In this document: one piece after another, positions 39,918 to 48,424 of the stretch
How positions within the stretch are numbered: the stretch's first letter is position 1
Layout: each line of letters opens with the position of its first letter
From: Nitrospirota bacterium
GTDB lineage: Bacteria; Nitrospirota; Thermodesulfovibrionia; UBA6902
DNA length: 57,857 nt
Direction: 5' to 3'
NCBI GenBank assembly: GCA_016234115.1
Contig: JACRHD010000059.1
Coordinates: 1 to 57,857, forward strand
Program-made: the position numbers and the translations under genes
The notes under the pieces: generated by a model
Told to the model about the DNA's origin: nothing
The model's database searches: none
Seen by the model: the letters and a program-made list of their open reading frames with translations, nothing else

Positions 39918-40979
39918 TTAAAAGACGCTGAACTTGAAATATCTCCCGGGATTTTCTTTTATATCTTTTATCAGCGCGTTCAACTCCGTCAGGGTCGTCT
40001 TGAGTTCTCTGGAAAGATCATCGTCTTTCACGAGTTTTCCAGCAAGCCCTTCCCCCCTGTCTATCTTTGCGAGCAGACTCGCGAGTTTTTCAGAAGCCGA
40101 ATTTACATTCTTATACAGGCTGTCGTCTTCCATCAGCATGTTGATGGTCCCTTTTGAAGAGGCAAGTCTCTGCGTAAAGGCGTCGAGGTTTTCAGAGGCA
40201 TGCTGAAACCTGTCATAAAGCGAAGGGTCGCTGATCAGCTTGTTGAGGGTCCCCTTCGATTCCCTGAGGGACCTTGCAAAGAGATTGATGTCTTTTACGG
40301 AAGATGAAATATCCTGGTACAGGGTCTCGTCATTCACCAGCTTCCCTATCGTGCCCGTGCCGCCTTCCATCTTTCTGAGCAGTATCGTAAGCTCGCCCGT
40401 CGTGTCTTTGAGATTATCGTAAACAGAGGGGTCATTCAGCAATCTTGACAGCGTGCCCTCGCCCCTCTCTATTTTCTTCAAAATCGCCTCGAGGATGTTC
40501 ACAAAATCGGATATCTTGGCGATGGACTCCTGCCCGGTCCTTACCATGTCCGAGATCTCTATGGTGGTTTGCCCGGAGACAGTGCCGCCGGACTGCAATG
40601 CGGCGGCGTCTCCTGAACCGGGGGTCAGTTCGACATACTTATCGCCCAAGAGCCCCAGTGTCAGGATAGTGGCCCGTGAATCCTGTTTGAGGAATTTAAG
40701 CGCCTCGGCCGATATCGAGATCTCCGTCCGTATTTCCCTGCCGGCCGTGAAGTTGATGGCTTTTATGGAACCGATCTCCACCCCGGAAAACCAGACCGGC
40801 GCACCCTCCCGCAGCCCCTTGATATCGGTAAAGGTGGCATATATCTTCGCCTTCGGGGCAAATACTTTTTCAATATTGCCGGCGAATATTACCGCAAGGA
40901 ACACAATACCGATTGCGACGGTCACGACGATGCCGACCCTCAGTTTCGCCCACCTCTGCTGCTTTACGTAATCGTACAT
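39918..40979 (-). CDS. mlaD: MCE-family lipid-transport protein MlaD
   Basis: A 353-residue protein with an N-terminal membrane anchor (about 15-36) and an MCE domain (about 43-120; YATFTDIKGLREGAPVWFSG). A long tail is built from five imperfect copies of a G-x-L/I-x-x-L-x-x-D-x-x-Y motif (GTLSRLLNDPSVY, GTIGKLVNDETLY, GTLNKLISDPSLY, GTINMLMEDDSLY, GLAGKLVKDDDL). In the Mla system the hexameric MCE ring sits on the MlaEF transporter and moves phospholipids between inner and outer membranes. E. coli MlaD is about 180 residues, so the repeat tail is an extension, known in other lineages. It is separated from mlaF by a 9-bp repeat array. Confidence 0.92.
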   Translation of the reverse strand: MYDYVKQQRWAKLRVGIVVTVAIGIVFLAVIFAGNIEKVFAPKAKIYATFTDIKGLREGAPVWFSGVEIGSIKAINFTAGREIRTEISISAEALKFLKQDSRATILTLGLLGDKYVELTPGSGDAAALQSGGTVSGQTTIEISDMVRTGQESIAKISDFVNILEAILKKIERGEGTLSRLLNDPSVYDNLKDTTGELTILLRKMEGGTGTIGKLVNDETLYQDISSSVKDINLFARSLRESKGTLNKLISDPSLYDRFQHASENLDAFTQRLASSKGTINMLMEDDSLYKNVNSASEKLASLLAKIDRGEGLAGKLVKDDDLSRELKTTLTELNALIKDIKENPGRYFKFSVF

Positions 40980-41002
40980 TTATTCACCTCCGTAATATGA
41001 AA

Positions 41003-41087
41003 CCGCTTGAGCAGTTTGAGCAGTTTGAGCGGCTTGAGCAGTTTGAACGGTTCAAACAGTTCAAGCGGCTGGAACGGTTCAAGCTGT
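41003..41087. repeat. 9-bp tandem repeat array (GAGCAGTTT / TTCAAGCGG)
   Basis: Units GAGCAGTTT, GAGCAGTTT, GAGCGGCTT, GAGCAGTTT, GAACGGTTC, AAACAGTTC, AAGCGGCTG, GAACGGTTC follow each other with a 9-base period and turn into their own complement half-way. The array fills the gap between mlaF and mlaD. Related units at 19130 and 34033. Confidence 0.85.
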
Positions 41088-41089
41088 TA

Positions 41090-41833
41090 TTATGCCACGT
41101 GCAGTTCACTGATAAAGCTCCTCAATTCGGCATCGGCCGTATTTTTCAGCGCGTCAATTGCCCCGTCGAATACGATGCGGCCGCTCCTGATATACATAAA
41201 ACGTTCCGCGACCCTGGCCGCGTCAGTTACCTTGTGAGTTACGATAATAAATCCCGGCCTGCCGGGCGGTTCTCCAGTTGAGAGGTCCCCGATGAGTTTG
41301 CATATATTTTCAGATGTAAGGGGATCAAGCCCCGTCGTAGGCTCGTCGTAGAGCATCATCCGTGGTTCGCCCGCTGCCAGAGACCTCGCGATGGCGACCC
41401 TCCTCTGCATCCCCCCGCTCAATTCCGCTGTCATCAGTTCAATGGCGTCCTCTATTGCCAATCTCTTCAAAAGGCTTCTTACGCGCTCTTCTATCTCATC
41501 CTCCGAATATTTCGTGTATTCCCTCAGACTGAAGGCGACGTTTTCCCTTACATTCATGGAATCAAAAAGGGCGCCCTCCTGAAATACAATGCTGAAATTC
41601 ATGCGGACGTCCCTCACTTGGGTCTCAGAAAGGTCCGTAATGTCCTGGCCATTTATAATAATTTTCCCATCATCCGGGTGCACCAGCCCAAGGACAAGCC
41701 GCAGGATAGTGGTCTTACCTTCCCCGCTGCCGCCCAAGATCGCGACCTTTTCGTGGAATTGCGCCTTAAAACTCAGCCGGTCCAGCACAACACGTTCTCC
41801 GTATGCAAGCGTGACGTCCCTGAACTCTATCAT
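41090..41833 (-). CDS. mlaF: ABC transporter ATPase MlaF
   Basis: A 247-residue ATPase with Walker A GGSGEGKTT, Q-loop VFQEGALFDS, signature LSGGMQRRVAIARSL, Walker B MMLYDEPTTGLDP and the switch His in VTHK. LFDSM in the Q-loop area is typical of MlaF. It powers phospholipid movement through MlaE and MlaD. The start at 41833 overlaps the mlaE stop as ATGA. A longer open frame up to 41977 only reads mlaE sequence in another frame. mlaB and mlaC are not in this window. Confidence 0.93.
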   Translation of the reverse strand: MIEFRDVTLAYGERVVLDRLSFKAQFHEKVAILGGSGEGKTTILRLVLGLVHPDDGKIIINGQDITDLSETQVRDVRMNFSIVFQEGALFDSMNVRENVAFSLREYTKYSEDEIEERVRSLLKRLAIEDAIELMTAELSGGMQRRVAIARSLAAGEPRMMLYDEPTTGLDPLTSENICKLIGDLSTGEPPGRPGFIIVTHKVTDAARVAERFMYIRSGRIVFDGAIDALKNTADAELRSFISELHVA

Positions 41834-42594
41834 ACCCTCTCCCCCAGGGCGAACAGGAGGACCCTCGTAAGCACGAAGTCGGTTATTATGATCATGATCG
41901 TCGAGATCACGACAGCCGACGTGGTCGCCTTCCTCAGTCCCCGCGCCCCGCCTCTGGCGGAAAGCCCCATATAGCAACTGATGCAGGCAATGAGGTAGCC
42001 GAAGAGGAACGGTTTTATGACTCCGGAGAATATGTTTTTGAAATTCATGATGTCCCTTATCTGGCTCCAGTAAAACGATCCGCTCTGGTGGCTGACAAAT
42101 ACGGATATATAATATCCTCCAAGCAGCGAGACCGCGTCGCCGATTACCGTCAGTACGGGGAGCATCAGCACTGCGCCGACAACACGGGGGGTTACGAGCT
42201 TTTTAAGCGGATTGACGCCGTGCACTCTCAGGATGTCCACCTGATGTCCCAACACCATGGAGCCGATTTCCGAAGTGATGCCGGAGCCGACCCTCCCCGC
42301 AAAGCTGAGGGCTATCGCCACAGGGCCTATTTCCCTGATTATCGCCAGCCCGACTATCCTCCCGGTATACATTTTCAGTCCCAGGGCGGTGAGCTCCGCG
42401 GATATCTGCAGGGACAGCGCCATGCCGATAAAGAGGGAGACGAGGACCACGATAAAGAGAGAGCCGGTCCCCATATAATCCATCTGCTCTACCGTGTCTC
42501 TCATATAGAGAGGCCTGCGCAAGACGTTCAGCGGGGCATTTACGGACAACAGATAGAAATCCTGGACCCTTAAGATCAACTCACGGACTTTCAT
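41830..42594 (-). CDS. mlaE: ABC transporter permease MlaE
   Basis: A 254-residue membrane protein with about five or six helices and the conserved MlaE stretches VVLVSLFIGMALSLQISAEL, IREIGPVAIALSFAGRVGSG and MGLSARGGARGLRKATTSAVV. It is the inner-membrane core of the Mla phospholipid transporter. First gene of mlaEFD. No ribosome binding site lies before the ATG. The -10 box of a near-perfect promoter ends six bases upstream, so translation should start on a leaderless mRNA. The terminator of the ribosomal operon (42655-42688) separates the two units. Confidence 0.93.
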   Translation of the reverse strand: MKVRELILRVQDFYLLSVNAPLNVLRRPLYMRDTVEQMDYMGTGSLFIVVLVSLFIGMALSLQISAELTALGLKMYTGRIVGLAIIREIGPVAIALSFAGRVGSGITSEIGSMVLGHQVDILRVHGVNPLKKLVTPRVVGAVLMLPVLTVIGDAVSLLGGYYISVFVSHQSGSFYWSQIRDIMNFKNIFSGVIKPFLFGYLIACISCYMGLSARGGARGLRKATTSAVVISTIMIIITDFVLTRVLLFALGERV

Positions 42595-42600
42595 AGCGAA

Positions 42601-42629
42601 ATTATACAGTTTAACTTCCCGATTGACAA
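42601..42629 (-). promoter_or_regulatory. Strong sigma70-type promoter of mlaEFD, leaderless
   Basis: On the minus strand TTGTCA (42624-42629), exactly 17 bases and a perfect TATAAT (42601-42606). The mlaE ATG begins seven bases after the -10 box, which is where transcription normally starts. Confidence 0.75.
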
Positions 42630-42654
42630 CGTTTCCTGGGCCGGGCGAAAATGA

Positions 42655-42688
42655 ATAAAAAAGGCGCCCTGGGGACCCGGGACGCCTT
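42655..42688 (-). terminator. Intrinsic terminator of the ribosomal protein operon
   Basis: Read on the minus strand, AAGGCGTCCCGGG and CCCAGGGCGCCTT pair over 13 bases with one G-U pair and one mismatch. The loop is two bases and TTTTTT follows. It lies 26 bases after the rplQ stop codon. Confidence 0.85.
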
Positions 42689-42713
42689 CATGATTTCCGA
42701 TCAATTCGAGAGC

Positions 42714-43145
42714 TTACTTTCCTTCCTTCTTCTCCTCTTTCGCCTTCTTCTTTCCCTCTTTCTTTACTTCCGTTGTCTCGCCCTTCAGTAAACCGTAATC
42801 CGCGAATTCCAGGATAGCCATGGATGCGTTGTCTCCCGCGCGGAAACGCGTCTTCACTACGCGGAGATACCCGCTGCTTCTTGTGATCTTCGGCGCTATC
42901 TCGGTGAACAGTTTCGCGATGATTTTGCTGTTCGGTATCCTGGAGATGGCCAGCCTCCTTGAATGAACGTCGCCCCTTCTTGCGAAGGTAATGACGCGCT
43001 CGGCAAGTCTCCTTGCCTCACGTGCCTTTTCCACCGTCGTTTCAATCTTGAGGTGTTCGAACAATGATGTGACAAGCCCTCTCAGAAGGGCCTTTCTCTG
43101 GTTTGTATTTCTTCCGAATCCTCTTCCCGATATTTTATGTCGCAT
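42714..43145 (-). CDS. rplQ: 50S ribosomal protein L17
   Basis: A 143-residue L17: MRHKISGRGFGRNTNQRKAL opens the typical bacterial form, and RSSGYLRVVKTRFRAGDNA is conserved. The last 25 residues are an extra Lys/Glu-rich tail (KKEGKKKAKEEKKEGK). L17 lines the exit-tunnel surface of the 50S subunit. It is the last gene of the alpha part of the operon; its start overlaps the rpoA stop by 11 bases, which couples the two. Confidence 0.96.
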   Translation of the reverse strand: MRHKISGRGFGRNTNQRKALLRGLVTSLFEHLKIETTVEKAREARRLAERVITFARRGDVHSRRLAISRIPNSKIIAKLFTEIAPKITRSSGYLRVVKTRFRAGDNASMAILEFADYGLLKGETTEVKKEGKKKAKEEKKEGK

Positions 43146-44229
43146 TTCCCGCTCCCGCTCTCCTGGCTTTGGATAATCTCTCGAGTTCTTCAGGGTCTAT
43201 CCGCATATTGAAATGCAGCCCCATGCCGAGAATGATCTCCTTTATCTCATTTAATGACTTGCGGCCGAAATTTTTTGTCCTCAACATTTCATATTCCGTT
43301 TTCTGGACAAGCTCCGCGATCGTACGAATATTGGCGTTCCTCAGGCAATTATACGAACGGACCGACAACTCAAGCTCTTCCACGCTCTTCAGAAGGTTAT
43401 CATTAATCACCGCGGGGTCATTTTCATAATATTCCACGGGGGCCTCATCAGGCGGGTCATCCGCAGGGTCTGTGTCGTCCGGACCGGCCATGACCGGTTC
43501 AGGTTCAGGCTCAGACTCAGGCTCATTCTCTCCTTCGAGAGAAAAGAGCGAGAGATGCTCCGCGAGCACGCCGGCTGCCTGCGTCACCGCCTTCTGGGGA
43601 GTAATGCTGCCGTCGGTCCATATTTCCATGACGAGTTTATCATAATCCGTCGAGCGGCCTACCCTCGCGCCTTCTATCCAGAAGTTTACCTTCCGGACCG
43701 GGGTAAATATGGAATCTATCGTTATGGTGTCGACCGGCTGGTCGGCTTTCTTGTTCATGTCGGCGGTGACGTATCCCTTTCCCTTTTCAACATTCAATTC
43801 CATTGTAAAATTGAAGTTCTTCTCCACCGTCGCAATGTGCTGCTCCGGGTTGAGTATCTCGACATGTCCGCCCGTGTCGATATCCTTTGCCGTTACCGCG
43901 CCCGGCCCCTTAAAAGAGACCGCCACCATCCTCGGCTCCTCGCCATGAAGCTTCAATCTCAACTGCTTGATATTGAGCACGATGTCGACGACGTCTTCTT
44001 TCACGCCGCTTAAAGTGGAGAATTCGTGAAGCACGCCGGGTATCCTTATGTAAGTAACCGCGGCGCCCTCAATAGATGAGAGCAGGACCCTTCTCAGGGC
44101 ATTGCCGATCGTGGTCCCGTAACCTCTTTCAAAAGCCTCGGCATAAAGCTTGCCATATGTATTTGTAAGGCTCTCAGTATCAAAAGAAATATTCTCCGGC
44201 AATTGAAAGCCCTTATTTTTCAGATCCAT
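43135..44229 (-). CDS. rpoA: RNA polymerase alpha subunit with long acidic linker
   Basis: The 364-residue product starts MDLKNKGFQLPENI at 44229, where AGGAGG lies four to five bases upstream. The longer frame to 44250 would run through that site. The N-terminal domain (about 1-231) has FERGYGTTIGNALRRVLLSS for dimerisation and assembly. The C-terminal domain (about 276-345; LELSVRSYNCLRNANI and TKNFGRKSLNEIKE) contacts promoter UP elements and activators. Between them lies an unusually long linker of about 44 residues, rich in Glu, Asp and Pro (EPESEPEPEPVMAGPDD). In E. coli the linker is about 14-20 residues. The domain pair is otherwise normal. Confidence 0.97.
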   Translation of the reverse strand: MDLKNKGFQLPENISFDTESLTNTYGKLYAEAFERGYGTTIGNALRRVLLSSIEGAAVTYIRIPGVLHEFSTLSGVKEDVVDIVLNIKQLRLKLHGEEPRMVAVSFKGPGAVTAKDIDTGGHVEILNPEQHIATVEKNFNFTMELNVEKGKGYVTADMNKKADQPVDTITIDSIFTPVRKVNFWIEGARVGRSTDYDKLVMEIWTDGSITPQKAVTQAAGVLAEHLSLFSLEGENEPESEPEPEPVMAGPDDTDPADDPPDEAPVEYYENDPAVINDNLLKSVEELELSVRSYNCLRNANIRTIAELVQKTEYEMLRTKNFGRKSLNEIKEIILGMGLHFNMRIDPEELERLSKARRAGAGNAT

Positions 44230-44358
44230 TAAGCCTCCTATAATATGCATTATTGATTACACCGACAAAAAAGACGATGACACAGATTATCTCTCTTTTT
44301 ACCTGTGAGTCCGTCTTCTGATCAGTGAAACCATTTTTTTCTTATCCGTGCGACAGTT

Positions 44359-44985
44359 CTACTTTGAATAGAGCTCGACGATCAACTGTTCCTGTACCGG
44401 CAGGTCGATTTCATCTCTCTCCGGGGCCTGCAGCAATTTGCCTTTCAGGCTATTTATGTCCATTTCCAGCCAGGAAGGCAGGCCGCGGTGTTCCATCTTT
44501 GCGATATTTTCCTCTATGATATTCAGCTTCCTGCTCGCTTCCTTTAGGCCTATTATATCACCTGTGCGCAGCCGATACGACGGTATAGTCACGCGCCGCT
44601 CGTTGACTGTAACGTGTCCATGCAGCACAAACTGTCTCGCCTGCCTGCGGTTCGACGCAAAGCCAAGGCGGTACACTACGCTGTCGAGTCTGAGTTCCAA
44701 GAGCTGCAGCAGATTGCTTCCGGCAACGCCTTTCATGCTCTCCGCATGGGAGAAGGTCCTTTTAAACTGGTTTTCCAGGACCCCGTAAATCTCCTTTGCC
44801 TTCTGCTTCTCCCTGAGCTGCATCGCATAGTCCGAAAGCTTTTTCCTCTTTTGCCCGTGCTGGCCCGGCGCGTATTTTCTTCTCTCAACGCCGCACTTGT
44901 CCGTATAACACCTGTCGCCTTTCAGAAACAGTTTTTCACCTTCTCTTCTGCACAACCTGCACAGTGCGTCTCTATACCTTGCCAC
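44359..44985 (-). CDS. rpsD: 30S ribosomal protein S4, zinc-binding form
   Basis: A 208-residue S4 with the four-cysteine zinc site near the N-terminus (LCRLCRREG and DRCYTDKCGVE). The S4 RNA-binding domain is at about 95-155 (LELRLDSVVYRLGFASNRRQ). S4 starts 30S assembly by binding 16S rRNA and can repress its operon. Its start codon shares one base with the rpsK stop. A 129-base gap with no clear feature separates it from rpoA; most genomes have a shorter one. Confidence 0.97.
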   Translation of the reverse strand: MARYRDALCRLCRREGEKLFLKGDRCYTDKCGVERRKYAPGQHGQKRKKLSDYAMQLREKQKAKEIYGVLENQFKRTFSHAESMKGVAGSNLLQLLELRLDSVVYRLGFASNRRQARQFVLHGHVTVNERRVTIPSYRLRTGDIIGLKEASRKLNIIEENIAKMEHRGLPSWLEMDINSLKGKLLQAPERDEIDLPVQEQLIVELYSK

Positions 44986-45371
44986 TATACTCTTCTCCTT
45001 TTCGGGGGTTTTGTGCCGTTGTGAGGGACCGGGGTCACATCCTTAATAAGATTTACATCGAGTCCTGCCGCCTGCAGCGCCCTGATCGCGGATTCCCTTC
45101 CCGCGCCTGGACCTTTCACGAAAACATTTATCTGACGCATTCCCATGCCGATGGCCTTCCTCGCTGCAACATCCGCCGCCACCTGGGCAGCGTAGGGCGT
45201 GCCTTTGCGTGATCCCTTGAAGCCCTGTCCGCCGGCCGAGGACCAGGTCACTACATTACCGTTCTGGTCGGTTATCGTAATTAACGTATTGTTGAAAGTC
45301 GCCTGTATATATGCCTCTCCGGCGTGTACCGTCTTCTTTTCTTTTTTTCCGGCTTTCTTCTTCTGGGCCAT
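44985..45371 (-). CDS. rpsK: 30S ribosomal protein S11
   Basis: A 128-residue S11 with [20 protein letters not shown] and [18 protein letters not shown], then [17 protein letters not shown] at the end, all typical. It forms part of the 30S platform near the E site. It lies seven bases after rpsM and its stop overlaps the rpsD start by one base, so the three are a translational unit. Confidence 0.97.
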   Translation of the reverse strand: MAQKKKAGKKEKKTVHAGEAYIQATFNNTLITITDQNGNVVTWSSAGGQGFKGSRKGTPYAAQVAADVAARKAIGMGMRQINVFVKGPGAGRESAIRALQAAGLDVNLIKDVTPVPHNGTKPPKRRRV

Positions 45372-45378
45372 TATATTC

Positions 45379-45750
45379 CTACACTCCCTTCTTCTTCATG
45401 CCGACTGCCTTGCGGGGGCCTTTTCTTGTGCGGGCATTGGTCTTTGTCCTCTGTCCTCTTGCGGGCAGTTTCGACTTATGCCTGAGACCCCTGTAGCTGC
45501 CGATGTCCTGAAGTCTTTTTATATTCATCGAAATTTCACGTCGTAAATCGCCTTCAACCTTGTAATCCTTGTCTATTGCGGCCCTCAGCTTCACACCCTC
45601 TTCATCAGTAAGGTCCTTCGCCTTCTTGTTGAAATCAATGCCTGTTTCCTGCAGTATCTTCCGGGAATAACTTCTCCCGATACCGAAGATTCTTGTGAGA
45701 GCTATTTCGACCCTCTCCTTGTTTGGTAAATCAACTCCCGCTATTCTCAC
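45379..45750 (-). CDS. rpsM: 30S ribosomal protein S13
   Basis: A 123-residue S13 ([18 protein letters not shown] start, [12 protein letters not shown] near the end). It sits in the head of the 30S subunit and contacts the P-site tRNA and 50S bridges. The gap of 67 bases to rpmJ contains AACTCTGAACTCTCGACTCC, a tandem-like short repeat. Length is as usual for the family. Confidence 0.97.
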   Translation of the reverse strand: MRIAGVDLPNKERVEIALTRIFGIGRSYSRKILQETGIDFNKKAKDLTDEEGVKLRAAIDKDYKVEGDLRREISMNIKRLQDIGSYRGLRHKSKLPARGQRTKTNARTRKGPRKAVGMKKKGV

Positions 45751-45817
45751 TTTCTTTTCTCCTATATCTTAATCAGAAGTTGCTTCTTAACTCTGAACTC
45801 TCGACTCCAAACTCTCT

Positions 45818-45931
45818 TTATCCCTGTCTCTGCTTGTGCTTCGGGTTGGCGCAGATGACCCTTACGACGCCCTGTCTTTTCAGTATCTTGCATTTAGAAC
45901 AAATAGGTTTTACCGACGAACGAACTTTCAT
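45818..45931 (-). CDS. rpmJ: 50S ribosomal protein L36
   Basis: A 37-residue L36, short but unmistakable: [20 protein letters not shown], then [13 protein letters not shown]. It carries the zinc ligands (CxxC, Cys, His), so it is the zinc-containing form rather than the cysteine-less one made under zinc shortage. GGAG lies five bases before the ATG. It lies in its usual place between infA and rpsM. Confidence 0.95.
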   Translation of the reverse strand: MKVRSSVKPICSKCKILKRQGVVRVICANPKHKQRQG

Positions 45932-46020
45932 TTATTCTCCGTTATAAATATGATTATATCATCAATTTCGCGAATGCCCCTCTTCAACATGGAAGGACAA
46001 GGAAATTTCCCGCCGACTTT

Positions 46021-46239
46021 CTACTTGAATCTGTACGTTATCCTTCCTTTTGTGAGGTCATAGGGCGAAAGCTCGACCGTCACCTTGTCTCCCGGCAGTA
46101 TTTTTATAAAATGCATCCTCATCTTGCCGGAGACATATGCCAGAATCTGCTGTCCATTTTCAAGCTCTACCCTGAACATCGCATTCGGCAAGTTCTCTTT
46201 AATTGTACCTTGTACCTCTATGGCATCTTCTTTTGGCAT
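46021..46239 (-). CDS. infA: Translation initiation factor IF-1
   Basis: A 72-residue OB-fold protein ([20 protein letters not shown] start, GRITYRFK end) that covers the whole family. IF-1 binds the A site of the 30S subunit during initiation and helps IF-2 and IF-3. It lies 27 bases after map and 89 bases before rpmJ. Bacteria that carry infA here usually have it in this order. Confidence 0.97.
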   Translation of the reverse strand: MPKEDAIEVQGTIKENLPNAMFRVELENGQQILAYVSGKMRMHFIKILPGDKVTVELSPYDLTKGRITYRFK

Positions 46240-46266
46240 TCCGGAACTTATAATTATAAGTATTCT

Positions 46267-47016
46267 TTATTGTTTAGTCAAGATGACGTTTCCGTCTCCT
46301 GTGATAGCTATCGTATGCTCAAAATGGGCCGACAAACTGCCGTCTTTCGTGACCGCCGTCCACCCGTCGTCCAGGACCGCCACTTCCCATCCGCCGGCGT
46401 TGACCATGGGCTCAATGGCCAGCGTCATGCCGTCCCTGAGCTCCGGTCCCTGTCCCGGCCTGCCGAAATTGGGAATTTGCGGCTCCTCGTGAAGCTCTCT
46501 TCCTATACCGTGGCCCACAAAATTCCTGACCACCGAAAAACCTTCTTCTTCAGCGCACTGCTGAATGGCTGACGATACATCGGAAAGCCTGTTGCCGGGA
46601 AGCGCCTTTTCTATCCCTCTGTTCAACGCCTCTTCAGTGGCCCTTATCAGCCTCTCCGCCTGCGCGGATACACCCTTTCCGACGGGCAAAGTCAGCGCGG
46701 CGTCACCGTAGAATCCCTTGTAATATACTCCGATGTCAAGGCTTACGATATCTCCGTCTTTAAGCCTGACCAAAGAAGGAATGCCGTGCACGACCTGTTC
46801 GTTGACCGAGGTGCAGACACTCGCGGGATATCCTCTGTATCCTTTAAACGCGGGCCTTGCTCCCCTGGAAATGATAAAAGATTCCGCATACTTGTCAAGC
46901 TCAATGGTCTTGACCCCGGGGGCAACACCCTGTTTAATTCCTTCCAGGACTTCTGCTACAATCCGGCATGCGTCCGCCAGCCGCTTTATTTCGTCCTGTG
47001 ACTTTAGAATTATCAA
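46267..47016 (-). CDS. map: Methionine aminopeptidase type I
   Basis: A 249-residue enzyme that removes the first methionine of new proteins. The metal ligands are visible: Asp in SLDIGVYYKG, Asp in GDAALTLPVG, His in FVGHGIGRELHEEPQI and Glu in MTLAIEPMV and near the end. The start is a TTG (47016; codons for LIILKSQ-like read as MIILKSQ) without a good ribosome binding site. The 58-base gap to secY contains a palindromic GTAGGGGCG repeat. The adk gene that normally lies between secY and map is absent. Confidence 0.95.
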   Translation of the reverse strand: MIILKSQDEIKRLADACRIVAEVLEGIKQGVAPGVKTIELDKYAESFIISRGARPAFKGYRGYPASVCTSVNEQVVHGIPSLVRLKDGDIVSLDIGVYYKGFYGDAALTLPVGKGVSAQAERLIRATEEALNRGIEKALPGNRLSDVSSAIQQCAEEEGFSVVRNFVGHGIGRELHEEPQIPNFGRPGQGPELRDGMTLAIEPMVNAGGWEVAVLDDGWTAVTKDGSLSAHFEHTIAITGDGNVILTKQ

Positions 47017-47030
47017 TGATCAAATCGTCA

Positions 47031-47057
47031 GTAGGGGCGGGGTGAACCCGCCCCTAC
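47031..47057. repeat. GTAGGGGCG palindrome between map and secY
   Basis: GTAGGGGCGGG and CCCGCCCCTAC form a perfect 11-base-arm palindrome. Same family as the elements at 33182, 49991, 50590, 53464 and 57687. It lies within an operon, so transcription must pass through it. Confidence 0.85.
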
Positions 47058-47074
47058 ATTAACTAACAACGTTT

Positions 47075-48382
47075 TCAGCCTTTCCTGCCCCGGAGCCTTC
47101 CCTTTTTCAGAAATCCTTCGTATGAGCGGGTGACCAGATGGGACTCAATCTGCGACATGGTATCTAGTCCCACGCCCACGACTATAAGAATGGAAGTCCC
47201 CCCGAAGTAGAACGGCACATTAAAATACTTCTGAAATATGTCGGGCAATATGCACACTCCCGCCAGATAAGCAGCGCCGCCGAAGGTTATCCTTGTAAGA
47301 ACGTGATATATGTAGTCCGACGTCTTCTGCCCGGGTCTTACGCCGGGGACAAATCCCCCGTGCTTTTTCAGGTTTTCGGCGATGTCCATCGGGTTATAAA
47401 TAATTGATGTATAAAAATAACAGAAAAAGAAGATCATACTCACATAAAGCACAGTATAGACCGCTTTTCCAGGGGCGAGCTGGTTTGACAGTGTCTGCAC
47501 CCACGGAATTGCAATGAAGCCCGCAATAGTAGCGGGAAAGCTCAGAATCGAGGATGCAAAGATAGGAGGTATGACACCCGAACTGTTCACCCTCAGCGGC
47601 AGATGAGTGCTTTGCCCTCCGTATACCTTTCTGCCGACAACACGTTTGGCATACTGCACGGGGATCTTTCGCTGACCTCTCTCCATAAACACAATAATTC
47701 CGATAACCGCAAGCATCATCACTATTACAAGCAGCATCAGGAGGATATGGAGTTCGCCTGCCCTGATCAGGGCTATAGTGCTGATAGTAGCGTTAGGAAA
47801 CCCCGCAACGATTCCAGCGAAGATAATGAGAGATATCCCGTTGCCGATCCCGCGCTCCGTTATCTGCTCGCCGAGCCACATGATAAAGGCGGTCCCGGAG
47901 GTCATGGTAATCATGGTCATGAGCCTGAACGCCCAACCGGGGTTCTGAACAAACGCCCCCTGGTTCATACTTTCGATTCCGACCGCTATGCCGAGGGACT
48001 GTATAATACTTATCACTACTGTTCCATACCGTGTATAACGGATAATTACTTTTCTGCCGCTTTCACCTTCCTTCGCAAGCTTTGCCAGCGCGGGAATTAC
48101 AATGGTAAGAAGCTGAAGAATGATTGAGGCGCTTATATACGGCATGATACCGAGCGCAAAGATGGTCGCGCGGGACAGTGCGCCTCCGGAGAACATGTCG
48201 AAGAACCCCATCAGCGCGCCCCCCTTGGCCAGGAGGAACTTGCTCAACTCTTCACCGTTGATCCCAGGTGTGGGGATATGGGCGCCGATTCTGTAAACGG
48301 CAAGTAGTGCAAGAGTAAAAAGTATCCTGCTCTTGAGTTCGACTACCCTGAAAACATTTTGAAAGCCGCTGACAACGCTCAT
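47075..48382 (-). CDS. secY: Preprotein translocase subunit SecY
   Basis: A 435-residue protein with ten membrane helices, the channel of the Sec translocon. IGAHIPTPGINGEEL at the first helix, MWLGEQITERGIGNGISL, the cytosolic loop RKIPVQYAKRV and GVRPGQKTSDYI are all conserved. The length matches the family. It follows rplO after 34 bases that hold a 7-bp repeat, and it precedes map directly, not adk. Confidence 0.97.
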   Translation of the reverse strand: MSVVSGFQNVFRVVELKSRILFTLALLAVYRIGAHIPTPGINGEELSKFLLAKGGALMGFFDMFSGGALSRATIFALGIMPYISASIILQLLTIVIPALAKLAKEGESGRKVIIRYTRYGTVVISIIQSLGIAVGIESMNQGAFVQNPGWAFRLMTMITMTSGTAFIMWLGEQITERGIGNGISLIIFAGIVAGFPNATISTIALIRAGELHILLMLLVIVMMLAVIGIIVFMERGQRKIPVQYAKRVVGRKVYGGQSTHLPLRVNSSGVIPPIFASSILSFPATIAGFIAIPWVQTLSNQLAPGKAVYTVLYVSMIFFFCYFYTSIIYNPMDIAENLKKHGGFVPGVRPGQKTSDYIYHVLTRITFGGAAYLAGVCILPDIFQKYFNVPFYFGGTSILIVVGVGLDTMSQIESHLVTRSYEGFLKKGRLRGRKG

Positions 48383-48386
48383 AATA

Positions 48387-48424
48387 TTTTGAATTTCAAA
48401 TTTGAAATTTCAGATTTCAAATTA
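48387..48424. repeat. AAATTTG-type heptad repeat between secY and rplO
   Basis: TTTGAATTTCAAATTTGAAA followed by TTTCAGATTTCAAATT, 7-bp units in both orientations. It reaches into the last codons of rplO (stop 48417-48419). Confidence 0.75.

Noticed and set aside
44253-44358. Possible leader or structured RNA between rpsD and rpoA
   Set aside because: The 129-base gap has no clear hairpin, repeat or ORF.
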